DNA of 6,440 nt from Gammaproteobacteria bacterium (GTDB taxonomy: Bacteria; Pseudomonadota; Gammaproteobacteria; Pseudomonadales; GM7GCV1). This document shows, piece by piece, positions 1 to 6,185 of the stretch; position 1 is the stretch's first letter, and the number at the start of each line of letters is the position of its first letter. Made by a program: the position numbers and the translations under genes. The stretch is from assembly GCA_030830945.1 (NCBI GenBank), contig JAURLY010000150.1, positions 1 through 6,440 on the forward strand, given 5' to 3'. The notes beneath the pieces were generated by a model. The model was not told the origin of the DNA, searched no databases, and worked only from the letters and a program-made list of their open reading frames with translations.

Positions 1-2346
1 TATCTGACCATGGATTTTAAAACCGAGGCCAACATTGTTCGGTCCTTGGGAAAAATCATTGAAAAAGGCCATCTGCACAAAGGGGAAAAACCGGTTTACT
101 GGAGTGTCGTTGGTGGATCAGCCCTGGCTGAAGCCGAAGTGGAATATCAGGAGAAAACTTCTTACTCGATTGACGTGGCTTATCCGGTAACCGACGCTGA
201 TTCGCGCGCCCGATTTGCCGAGGCTTTTGGTCCGGCAGCCGCAGTAGGTGATTTGGCAATTGTGATATGGACGACCACGCCCTGGACATTGCCATCCAGC
301 CAGGCTGTCAGTCTGAATCCCGAACTTGAGTACGTGCTGGTTAAAATCAATGGCCGGCTTTTAGTGGTCGCCCAGGCGCTGCTGGAAAGCTTTTGCAATC
401 GTATGGGTGCTGAGGTGCCAGCAATAATGGCAACTGCTGAAGGCACCAAACTGGAGGGAGCACTTCTCCATCATCCGTTTTATAACAAGCAATTGCCCGT
501 ACTCTTGGGTGATCACGTTACGACAGAAGCCGGTACTGGTTGTGTACACACAGCCCCTGATCACGGCGTTGACGATTACAACGTTGGCAAAAAATATGGC
601 CTGGGCATCCTCAACTATGTGGATGATGCTGGTCTTTACCGTGATTCCGTCGAGCTGTTTGCCGGGGAGCATGTATATAAGGTTGACCCCTTGGTGCTCA
701 AGGTTGTTGAACAGCATGGAAACCTGCTCAGTCAGTCAAAGTTTGAGCACAGCTACCCACATTGCTGGAGAACCAAAACCCCATTGATATTTCGGGCAAC
801 CCCGCAGTGGTTCATCAGTATGACCCAGGCCGACCTCCTGAAGAAGGTAAAGGCGGAAGTTGAAAATGTTCAATGGATTCCGGGTTGGGGCAGGGCGCGA
901 ATTGATTCCATGCTCGACAGCAGCCCCGACTGGTGTATTTCAAGACAGCGTACCTGGGGTGTTCCTATTTGCCTGTTTGTGCACAAGGAGACGCAGGAAC
1001 TTCATCCACGCACACTGGAAACAATTGAAGAGATTGCCAGCTTGATAGAGAAAGAGGGAATGGAGGCCTGGTTTGAACTGGATGTTGCAGAGTTCCTGGG
1101 GGATGAGGCCGGGCAGTACAGCAAGGTGACTGATACGCTGGACGTCTGGTTCGATTCCGGTGTTACCCATTACTCTGTCTTGATGCAGGAAGATGAACTG
1201 CGATTTCCGGCAAATCTTTATTTGGAAGGGTCCGATCAACACCGTGGATGGTTCCAGTCGAGCTTGAAAACATCCGTTGCGATGAATGACTGTGCCCCGT
1301 ACAAACAGGTACTGACCCATGGTTTTACCGTGGATCAACAAGGGCGAAAAATGTCGAAGTCCATCGGCAATGTGATTGAGCCGCAGAAAGTTATGTCGAC
1401 ACTTGGTGCGGATGTGATGCGTTTGTGGATTGCTGCAACGGACTTCTCAGGTGAAATGAGCGTATCGGACGAGATTCTCAAGCGCACCTCCGACTCCTAT
1501 CGACGCATTCGAAATACACTGCGTTATATGCTGTCCAATCTGGATGGTTTTGACCCTGAAAAAGATGCCGTTCCGGCAATCGAACTGTTGTCACTGGATC
1601 GTTGGGCTCTGGACGCCACGGCTCGTCTACAGGATGAAATTACCCAGCACTATGACGAATACCAGTTTCATTTGATTTATCAAAAACTGCATAACTTTTG
1701 TGTCGTAGAAATGGGTGGTTTTTATCTGGATATCATCAAGGACAGAATTTACACCTGCCAGGTAGATTCGGTTGCACGACGTTCTGCCCAGACAGCGATT
1801 TACCAGATTGCCCAGGCGTTTGTTCGCTGGATTGCGCCTATCCTTAGCTATACCGCTGACGAAGCCTGGGAATATCTGCCTGGTGTCGAAGGCTCAGTAT
1901 TTACACAAGAGTGGATGCTGGGTATTCCTCGTTTGGATGCAGCTTCAGCCATTAATGCAGAAGGGTGGAATCAAATTATTGAAGCCAGGGATGCGATCAA
2001 CAAGGTTCTGGAAGAATTGCGCCGTGACGGGCAGATACGCAGCTCTCTTGAGGCTGAAATAGAAATTGATGCACCCCCACAGCTAAAAAAATACTTCATT
2101 GAGTTGGGAGAAGAGTTGCGTTTCGTCCTGATGGTGTCGTCGGCAAAACTGACCGATTCACTTTCCGCGGCCAAAGAGACCAGTGTGAAAGGCTTGTCTG
2201 TTGCTATCCGTAAGTCAGATGCCGATAAATGTGTGCGTTGTTGGCACTTCCGCGAAGATGTGGGTAGCCATCAAGGTCATCCGGAACTTTGCGGTCGTTG
2301 CATTGAAAACGTTGATGGCAATGGCGAAGTTCGACGCTTCGCCTGA
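1..2346 (+). CDS. ileS: Isoleucyl-tRNA synthetase, 5'-truncated by the window edge
   Basis: Class I aminoacyl-tRNA synthetase that charges tRNA-Ile in the cytoplasm and hydrolyses mischarged Val-tRNA-Ile in its CP1 editing domain. The frame is already open at base 1 (reading YLTMDFKTEAN), so the ATG at 10 is internal. About 150 N-terminal residues including the HIGH motif lie outside; 781 residues are present, against about 940 in the family. In order: the editing motif WTTTPWT (bases 268-288), the editing HTAP..HG..DDY segment (about 547-579), the WFDSG and GSDQHRGWFQSS core motifs, the KMSKS loop (1348-1362), the anticodon-binding helical domain, and a C-terminal zinc finger with Cys codons at 2230, 2239, 2290 and 2299 (CxxC...CxxC). 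Two odd points: the Asn that follows TTTPWTLP-A in E. coli (N250) is Ser here (298-300), and the usual D-C before GSALAEAEVEY is V-G. It heads the lspA-fkpB-ispH gene string, 44 bases before lspA. Identity is certain. Confidence 0.98.
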   Translation, partial: YLTMDFKTEANIVRSLGKIIEKGHLHKGEKPVYWSVVGGSALAEAEVEYQEKTSYSIDVAYPVTDADSRARFAEAFGPAAAVGDLAIVIWTTTPWTLPSSQAVSLNPELEYVLVKINGRLLVVAQALLESFCNRMGAEVPAIMATAEGTKLEGALLHHPFYNKQLPVLLGDHVTTEAGTGCVHTAPDHGVDDYNVGKKYGLGILNYVDDAGLYRDSVELFAGEHVYKVDPLVLKVVEQHGNLLSQSKFEHSYPHCWRTKTPLIFRATPQWFISMTQADLLKKVKAEVENVQWIPGWGRARIDSMLDSSPDWCISRQRTWGVPICLFVHKETQELHPRTLETIEEIASLIEKEGMEAWFELDVAEFLGDEAGQYSKVTDTLDVWFDSGVTHYSVLMQEDELRFPANLYLEGSDQHRGWFQSSLKTSVAMNDCAPYKQVLTHGFTVDQQGRKMSKSIGNVIEPQKVMSTLGADVMRLWIAATDFSGEMSVSDEILKRTSDSYRRIRNTLRYMLSNLDGFDPEKDAVPAIELLSLDRWALDATARLQDEITQHYDEYQFHLIYQKLHNFCVVEMGGFYLDIIKDRIYTCQVDSVARRSAQTAIYQIAQAFVRWIAPILSYTADEAWEYLPGVEGSVFTQEWMLGIPRLDAASAINAEGWNQIIEARDAINKVLEELRRDGQIRSSLEAEIEIDAPPQLKKYFIELGEELRFVLMVSSAKLTDSLSAAKETSVKGLSVAIRKSDADKCVRCWHFREDVGSHQGHPELCGRCIENVDGNGEVRRFA

Positions 2347-2390
2347 TTTGGAACTTCGAGTTTATTACGTTGTCTGGAATAACTGAGTTA

Positions 2391-2876
2391 ATGCATAAAA
2401 GCTGGCGTTGGTATCTGCTTGCCGTGATTTTGATACTGTTTGATCAGTGGACCAAATCTCTGGCGACAACCCATCTCCTATACGGCCAAGCTGTTGAAAT
2501 TACAACGTTTTTTGACCTAAGACTTGTATGGAATCATGGGGCAGCATTCAGTTTTCTCAGTGATGCAGGCGGTTGGCAAAGGTGGTTTTTTCTGGGCATT
2601 TCCGTATTGGCCAGCGTGTTAATTGCATGCTGGTGGTTACCAACACAGACTCGATTTTGGTCGCTAGTAGGTATGTCTTTTGTTTTGGGCGGTGCCTTTG
2701 GCAACTTGATTGATCGGGCAATGTTGGGTTACGTCATTGATTTTATCTCGGTGCATTGGCAAGGCCGTTATTTTCCTGCCTTTAATATTGCCGATTCTGC
2801 AATAACTCTAGGTGCAATTGCGCTTGGCATTGACTGGATTATTCTGGAGCCCAGAGATTCCAGGCAAGAGAAGTAG
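2391..2876 (+). CDS. lspA: Lipoprotein signal peptidase (signal peptidase II)
   Basis: Inner-membrane aspartyl protease that cleaves the signal peptide of diacylglyceryl-modified prolipoproteins just before the lipobox Cys; it is the target of globomycin. From the ATG at 2391 it is 161 residues, the normal family length. It shows four hydrophobic segments (about residues 7-24, 62-82, 90-106, 133-152) and the family motifs DQWTK (19-23), the WNHGAAFS box (47-54), GNLIDR (104-109), V-I-D-F (D117) and FNIADS (D135). D117 and D135 match the catalytic Asp pair by spacing from GNLIDR. An in-frame TTG at 2370 would add seven residues, but the family usually begins with a short basic-aromatic stretch like MHKSWRW, so ATG is preferred. 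The ribosome site is weak (GAG close to the ATG), suggesting translation depends on the upstream ileS. It lies between ileS and fkpB with no terminator on either side. Confidence 0.97.
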   Translation: MHKSWRWYLLAVILILFDQWTKSLATTHLLYGQAVEITTFFDLRLVWNHGAAFSFLSDAGGWQRWFFLGISVLASVLIACWWLPTQTRFWSLVGMSFVLGGAFGNLIDRAMLGYVIDFISVHWQGRYFPAFNIADSAITLGAIALGIDWIILEPRDSRQEK

Positions 2877-2901
2877 AACAACAAAAGAAGTAACAACAAC
2901 C

Positions 2902-3345
2902 ATGATAAAGATTGATCGAGAAACAAGAGTTACCCTAAATTTTTCCCTGAAGCTGGAAGATGGCCAGGTGGTTGATTCAAACTTTAATAGTGAACCGGTT
3001 GCTTTTGAGGTTGGTGATGGCAAATTATTGCCAGGGTTTGAATCGCGCTTGTTGGGTATGGAAGCTGGGGAGGAAGCGTCGTTCACAATTCCTGCCGACG
3101 ACGCATTCGGCAACCACAATGAAGATAATATTCAGGTATTCGACATAGAGCAATTTGCTGATGCAGACGAGCTCGAAAAAGGGCTTGTGCTTAGCTTTAC
3201 AGATGCCGCACATGGTGAGGTTCCCGGTGTTATTCAAAATATCGATGAAAATCAGGTCTGGGTCGATTTCAATCATCCCTTGGCTGGGCGAGCACTGGTT
3301 TTTGATGTGAAAATCCACAACGTGGAACCAAGAACCTCTCACTAA
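2902..3345 (+). CDS. fkpB: FKBP-type peptidyl-prolyl cis-trans isomerase, FkpB/SlpA (SlyD-like)
   Basis: Cytoplasmic prolyl isomerase and probable chaperone of the SlyD-like FKBP group. The product is 147 residues, close to E. coli FkpB. The split FKBP fold is visible: an N-terminal part with G-Q-V-V-D-S (21-26) and GDGKLLPGFESRLLGMEAGEE (38-58; the key signature is GDG-LLPGFE), the flap ending in D-D-A-F-G (66-70), an insert-in-flap domain of about 50 residues (73-122), then the return strand with DFNHPLAG (122-129) and L-V-F-D-V-K-I. There is no His-rich metal-binding tail as in SlyD, which favours FkpB. The reading frame is open upstream to 2812 inside lspA, but the ATG at 2902 fits the family N-terminus; AAGAAG at 2885-2890 is a distant Shine-Dalgarno candidate. 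The TAA stop shares its last A with the ispH ATG (TAATG), so ispH translation is probably coupled to it. Confidence 0.95.
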   Translation: MIKIDRETRVTLNFSLKLEDGQVVDSNFNSEPVAFEVGDGKLLPGFESRLLGMEAGEEASFTIPADDAFGNHNEDNIQVFDIEQFADADELEKGLVLSFTDAAHGEVPGVIQNIDENQVWVDFNHPLAGRALVFDVKIHNVEPRTSH

Positions 3346-4286
3346 TGCAAATTCATCTTGCTAACCCACGTGGCTTCTGTGCCGGCGTAGATCGAGCAAT
3401 TGATATCGTCAATCGGGCGCTGGATGTGTTTGGGCCGCCAATCTATGTCCGCCATGAGGTAGTTCATAACAAGTTTGTGGTAAATACCCTCAAAGAGCGG
3501 GGGGCTATCTTTGTTGATGAGCTGGATGAAGTGCCCGACGATGTCATTGTGATTTTTAGTGCACACGGTGTTTCCCAGGCTGTCCGTGCCGAAGCTAGCC
3601 GTCGTTCGCTAAAAGTATTCGATGCCACATGCCCTTTGGTGACAAAGGTTCATCTGGAAGTGGTCAAATACAGTCAAGAGGGGGCTGAGTGTGTATTGAT
3701 TGGCCACGCGGGTCATCCAGAAGTAGAAGGCACAATGGGTCAATACGATGACACTAACGGGGGAACCATCTACTTGGTGGAAAGCCCCGATGACGTAGCG
3801 AAACTAAGTGTGCGGAACCCGGAAAATTTTGCCTACGTCACCCAAACCACACTTTCCATGGATGACACTGAGGTCATTATTGATGCGTTGAGAGAGCGTT
3901 TCCCCAATATTAAGGGACCGCGAAAGGATGACATTTGTTACGCCACCCAAAACCGGCAGGATGCGGTAAAGCAACTGGCACTTGAGTCCGATTTGGTGCT
4001 GGTTGTCGGCTCAGTGAACAGCTCAAATTCGAATCGTTTGAGCGAGCTGGCCCAGCGATGCGGTTCTGAATCTTATCTAATTGATGATGCTAACCATATT
4101 CAGGCTGAATGGCTTGTCGGCAAGAAAGCCATCGGCATCACAGCCGGTGCTTCCGCACCGGAAATCCTGGTTAAGGAGGTGATTGCTCGGTTAAAGGAAT
4201 TTGGTGCAAGTGAGCCCAGACAACTTTCCGGTATCGAGGAAAACGTCCATTTTTCCCTCCCCAAGGAATTGCGACAAAACAGCTGA
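3345..4286 (+). CDS. ispH: 4-hydroxy-3-methylbut-2-enyl diphosphate reductase
   Basis: Last enzyme of the MEP (non-mevalonate) isoprenoid pathway, reducing HMBPP to IPP and DMAPP with a [4Fe-4S] cluster; cytoplasmic, formerly LytB. It has 313 residues, the usual length. All three cluster cysteines are present: C12 in PRGFCAGV, C96 in DATCPLV and C198 in DICYATQNRQ. Substrate-binding residues are also in place: H41 (VVHNKF), H74 (SAHGV), H124 and E126 (GHPEVEG), the Q-T-T-L-S segment near 167-171, and GSVNSSNS near 222-229. A late GITAGAS-P-E motif completes the active site. The ATG overlaps the fkpB stop by one base, and no separate Shine-Dalgarno is obvious, consistent with coupling. It is the last housekeeping gene before the pilus block; 92 bases follow before fimT with no convincing terminator. 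Confidence 0.98.
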   Translation: MQIHLANPRGFCAGVDRAIDIVNRALDVFGPPIYVRHEVVHNKFVVNTLKERGAIFVDELDEVPDDVIVIFSAHGVSQAVRAEASRRSLKVFDATCPLVTKVHLEVVKYSQEGAECVLIGHAGHPEVEGTMGQYDDTNGGTIYLVESPDDVAKLSVRNPENFAYVTQTTLSMDDTEVIIDALRERFPNIKGPRKDDICYATQNRQDAVKQLALESDLVLVVGSVNSSNSNRLSELAQRCGSESYLIDDANHIQAEWLVGKKAIGITAGASAPEILVKEVIARLKEFGASEPRQLSGIEENVHFSLPKELRQNS

Positions 4287-4367
4287 ACTGGTGTTTCGGA
4301 CAGTTGCTTCGTTTAATACTGAGTAATAGCCTTCATTAACCCTGCTCAGGAAGAGTGTGTAAAACAT

Positions 4368-4372
4368 GGAGG
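4368..4372 (+). promoter_or_regulatory. Strong Shine-Dalgarno for the FimT-like gene
   Basis: GGAGG ends six bases before the ATG at 4379. It is the best ribosome-binding site in the window and decides the start: the upstream in-frame GTG at 4355 has no comparable site and would only add eight residues to an already long prepilin leader. Confidence 0.85.
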
Positions 4373-4378
4373 TTTGAT

Positions 4379-4933
4379 ATGTCTACAAGGACTCGTAGGC
4401 AAAAGTTTTCTCGTATCTTTTTTTCAATAAACATCGGCTTTTCCCTGATAGAAGTATTGTTTGTATTAGCTATTACAGCCATTTTGGCAGGTCTCGCCTC
4501 GCCATCTATCTCATCCTGGATTGAAGCTACAAAGGCAAAGGCAATTCAGCAACAGCTTTCATCATTGTTATTTGATGCCCGCTATCGGGCACTGACCAAT
4601 GCCCAGATTTTGACGGTTTGTCATTTAGAGGATGGTCAATGTTCTGGAGATTTGGCATTTCCACTTGCTGCTTTTGTCGATCCGAATAGAAATGCAGTCT
4701 GGGATGCCAATGAAACCTTGTTGCGGGAAATATCAGAAGATATTCCATCGAGCGCTAAATTAAGCTGGAACCGAAATGGTGGTTTTTTGCGTTTTTGGCC
4801 AAGCGGTGGAACGGGGGCACTTTCCGGCTCTTTGACTTACTGTGATGCAGCCAGTCCAGAAAATGATTTCAGGATTGTCGTTGCTCGTACAGGGCGGCTT
4901 CGTCTCGATAATAACGATACTCGCTGCAACTAG
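4379..4933 (+). CDS. fimT: FimT-like type IV minor pseudopilin (GspH/FimT family) with C-terminal GRxR
   Basis: Predicted inner-membrane pseudopilin of 184 residues. The leader is MSTRTRR...INIG with cleavage after G20, giving mature F-S-L-I-E with Glu at +5, followed by a hydrophobic helix (about 21-42). The leader is unusually long (20 residues) and hydrophobic next to the cleavage site. The globular part has GspH/FimT features: a basic helix rich in short residues (50-72), a loop F-V-D-P-N-R-N...D-x-x-E-x-L-L (99-115) with Asp/Asn spacing like a metal loop, a Gly-rich FWPSGGTG segment (139-146), and Cys at 81, 88, 155 and 183 that could form two disulfides. The tail has T-G-R-L-R-L (171-176). 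A GRxR tail is reported for FimT proteins that bind DNA during natural transformation; applying it here is inference. The start at 4379 is set by GGAGG. It could instead be only a structural minor pilin. Confidence 0.85.
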   Translation: MSTRTRRQKFSRIFFSINIGFSLIEVLFVLAITAILAGLASPSISSWIEATKAKAIQQQLSSLLFDARYRALTNAQILTVCHLEDGQCSGDLAFPLAAFVDPNRNAVWDANETLLREISEDIPSSAKLSWNRNGGFLRFWPSGGTGALSGSLTYCDAASPENDFRIVVARTGRLRLDNNDTRCN

Positions 4934-4989
4934 TTCACCATCAGACTATGAAACAGTTCTCAGAATAAAGCTCTGTATGACCATTTAGC

Positions 4990-5038
4990 GTCCTTTTTGT
5001 CCGTTTGGCTGTATCTGCTTGAGATACTTGTAAAGGAC
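4990..5038 (+). promoter_or_regulatory. Nested inverted repeat covering an AAAGGA Shine-Dalgarno-like site
   Basis: An outer 7-base pair arm, GTCCTTT (4990-4996) with AAAGGAC (5032-5038), encloses a perfect inner hairpin GTATCT-GCTTG-AGATAC (5011-5027). As RNA the outer arm would sequester AAAGGA (5032-5037). There is no T-run after the inner stem, so it does not look like an intrinsic terminator. It lies in the 148-base gap between the two FimT-family genes. The dyad could instead be a DNA operator, or chance; both arms are short and the inner stem has only two G-C pairs. Confidence 0.3.
5001..5009 (+). promoter_or_regulatory. AlgR-like box upstream of the second pseudopilin gene
   Basis: CCGTTTGGC matches seven of nine positions of CCGTTCGTC, the AlgR-binding consensus as I recall it from Pseudomonas. 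AlgR is known to activate the fimU-pilVWXY1Y2E operon there. The box lies about 45-53 bases before a start point predicted from TTGAGA (5019-5024), a 17-base spacer and GAAAAT (5042-5047), a sensible activator distance. The -10 is poor, and a nine-base partial match is weak evidence. Confidence 0.25.
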
Positions 5039-5046
5039 TAAGAAAA

Positions 5047-5085
5047 TTGCGTGCAAGTACTTGTTATCGGCCGATGTGCAAATGA
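5047..5085 (+). CDS. Possible 12-codon leader mini-ORF ending in ATGA at the next gene's start
   Basis: A TTG at 5047, nine bases after AAAGGA (5032-5037), opens a 12-codon frame (internal sense ...ASTCYRPMCK) that stops at TGA 5083-5085. The stop overlaps the ATG at 5082 as ATGA, the classic translational-coupling layout. The pseudopilin ATG itself has no clear Shine-Dalgarno, which is what makes this worth recording. An in-frame ATT at 5046 with the same ribosome site is the competing reading; it would extend the pseudopilin leader to 18 residues. If transcription starts near 5054, as one promoter candidate suggests, neither applies. Confidence 0.2.
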   Translation: MRASTCYRPMCK

Positions 5086-5603
5086 GAAAAGTTCAGGGAT
5101 TCACCTTAATTGAACTGTTAGTGACTATAGTGATTGTCGCTGTTTTGGTGGGATTGGCGACCCCGGGTATGCGCAATTTTATTGAAAACACTCAAATAAA
5201 ATCAGAAGCGCAAAGGTTGGCTAGCCTGCTCTCACTCGCTCGCAGTCAGGCAATCACTGACAATCAGCCTATGGTTGTTTTTGGCTCATTTTCGGGTACT
5301 GCCCTGAACATTGATGTTTACGACAACAGTAATGATGACGCCACGCTCACTTACGAGGCAGGGGACACCTATGTTGAGCGCTCCACTGGAAGTCAAAACC
5401 AGCTGGATGTCGGCGCCAATGCCGTTGTTACAGACGATAACGTCATTCTCTTTGATGAGAAAGGTCGTTTGGACGAAGGTGGCGGCACGGCAGTGGTTAC
5501 TTTTTGTAATGAGGAAAATACTTCCGGGCGGAGCGTGACAGTGAATATTATTGGGCGTGTGAGCATTGCTGACTTGGATAACCCGGCGGCAGAGTGCCTC
5601 TAG
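5082..5603 (+). CDS. GspH/FimT-family minor pseudopilin, FimU-like
   Basis: Second pseudopilin of the GspH/FimT family, 173 residues from the ATG at 5082. It has a canonical short leader, MRKVQG, with mature F-T-L-I-E (Glu at +5) and a hydrophobic helix from residue 7 to about 27. The helix continues into a polar segment (SEAQRLASLLSLARSQAI, 41-58) typical of FimT/FimU. The globular part contains an acidic loop VYDNSNDDATLTYEAGD (79-95), an F-D-E-K-G-R strand (124-129), and Cys at 142 and 172 that could pair. Its tail reads I-G-R-V-S-I (157-162), lacking the second Arg of the GRxR found in the preceding FimT-like protein. Position directly before pilV suggests the FimU role, joining the minor pilins of the pilus tip to the major pilin. 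The start is uncertain because no good ribosome site precedes 5082; TTG 5061 or ATT 5046 are in-frame alternatives. It ends 27 bases before pilV. Confidence 0.82.
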   Translation: MRKVQGFTLIELLVTIVIVAVLVGLATPGMRNFIENTQIKSEAQRLASLLSLARSQAITDNQPMVVFGSFSGTALNIDVYDNSNDDATLTYEAGDTYVERSTGSQNQLDVGANAVVTDDNVILFDEKGRLDEGGGTAVVTFCNEENTSGRSVTVNIIGRVSIADLDNPAAECL

Positions 5604-5630
5604 ACGAAATGGGATTTGGGCGTTCATCAA

Positions 5631-6185
5631 ATGAATAAAAAAACTCAAAAATTAAATCGTCGTAGTCAAGGCGCGACGCTTATCGAAGTGATTATCTCCG
5701 TATTTATTTTCACTGTTGGCGTGCTTGCATTTGCCGGATTGCAGTCGCGTTCTATTCAGTCGACCTTTGACAATACTCAGAGAGACCAAGTGGTTTGGTT
5801 GACCCAGAGCCTGATTGATCGGGTGCGCGTGAACAAGAATGGCGGTGCGACCTACGAGACTGCTCTCAGAGACTTTGATCTGGCTGACTGCAGTACCCCG
5901 GCAACCCTATGTGATGCCGCAAATTGCACATCAGCCCAGATGGCGACGTTTGACGTTTGGGATCTCTACTGCCGCAATAGTTTTCAAGGTGCATCGGCCA
6001 TAAGTGCGCTTTCCGTTAATTTTTCTTGCGATCCCGTAGGCTGTGCACCAGGCGCAGATATGCTGATTACGACCAATTGGTGTGCTCGCAGTCTTGAGTC
6101 TACTGAGGGGCTGGCCACGGCTGCAGATGACGTTTGCGAGAATACTATTTCAGAGATGGAATACAGAGTGGGGTTCAGGCCATGA
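5631..6185 (+). CDS. pilV: Type IV pilus minor pilin PilV
   Basis: Minor pilin of the type IV pilus tip/initiation complex, 184 residues. The basic leader MNKKTQKLNRRSQG is cleaved after G14, giving mature A-T-L-I-E-V (Glu at +5), then a hydrophobic helix IISVFIFTVGVLAFAGL (21-37), typical of PilV. Next comes a segment S-x-x-D-N-T-Q-R-D-Q-V-V-W-L-T-Q-S-L-I-D-R-V-R (44-66) and the PilV-like block NCTSAQMATFDVWDLYC (98-114). Eight cysteines (87, 94, 99, 114, 133, 138, 151, 169) suggest up to four disulfides in the periplasm. ATG 5631 is chosen because it gives a clean basic leader; an in-frame TTG at 5616 adds only five residues. GGG-rich sequence at 5611-5620 is a loose ribosome site. The stop overlaps the pilW start as ATGA, so the two are probably translated together. 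Confidence 0.92.
   Translation: MNKKTQKLNRRSQGATLIEVIISVFIFTVGVLAFAGLQSRSIQSTFDNTQRDQVVWLTQSLIDRVRVNKNGGATYETALRDFDLADCSTPATLCDAANCTSAQMATFDVWDLYCRNSFQGASAISALSVNFSCDPVGCAPGADMLITTNWCARSLESTEGLATAADDVCENTISEMEYRVGFRP

Noticed and set aside
940..1341. Minus-strand open frame of 133 codons inside ileS
   Set aside because: It is fully antisense to conserved ileS core motifs, its translation shows no recognisable domain, and no start context is evident.
3025..3342. Minus-strand open frame of 105 codons antisense to fkpB
   Set aside because: It lies wholly within conserved fkpB coding sequence and has no family features; shadow of a real gene.
4286..4305. AACTG...CAGTT inverted repeat just after ispH as a terminator
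   Set aside because: The stem is only five base pairs with a 10-base loop, is not G+C rich and is followed by only three T residues. A second repeat, CTGAG...CTCAG (4319-4349), has a 21-base loop and is no better.
4289..4308. Sigma-54 promoter (TGG...TTGC) ahead of fimT
   Set aside because: TGG and TTGC are present, but the spacing is four bases longer than the -24/-12 consensus allows and the central CAC is missing.
4288..4317. Sigma-70 promoter with -10 TTTAAT (4312-4317) ahead of fimT
   Set aside because: The -10 matches five of six, but no spacing gives a convincing -35. It may be real but cannot be supported from sequence alone.
5609..5638. Second mini-ORF (ATG 5609 to TAA) running into the pilV start
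   Set aside because: Its start has no Shine-Dalgarno and its stop falls past the pilV ATG without the ATGA coupling layout, so it is probably chance.
5637..5643. A7 run in the pilV leader as a phase-variation tract
   Set aside because: Seven A residues encoding Lys after the start is common in pilin leaders and too short to argue for slippage.
5286..5648. Minus-strand open frame of 120 codons across the FimU-like gene and the pilV start
   Set aside because: It is antisense to a well-supported pseudopilin and the pilV leader, with no recognisable motif.
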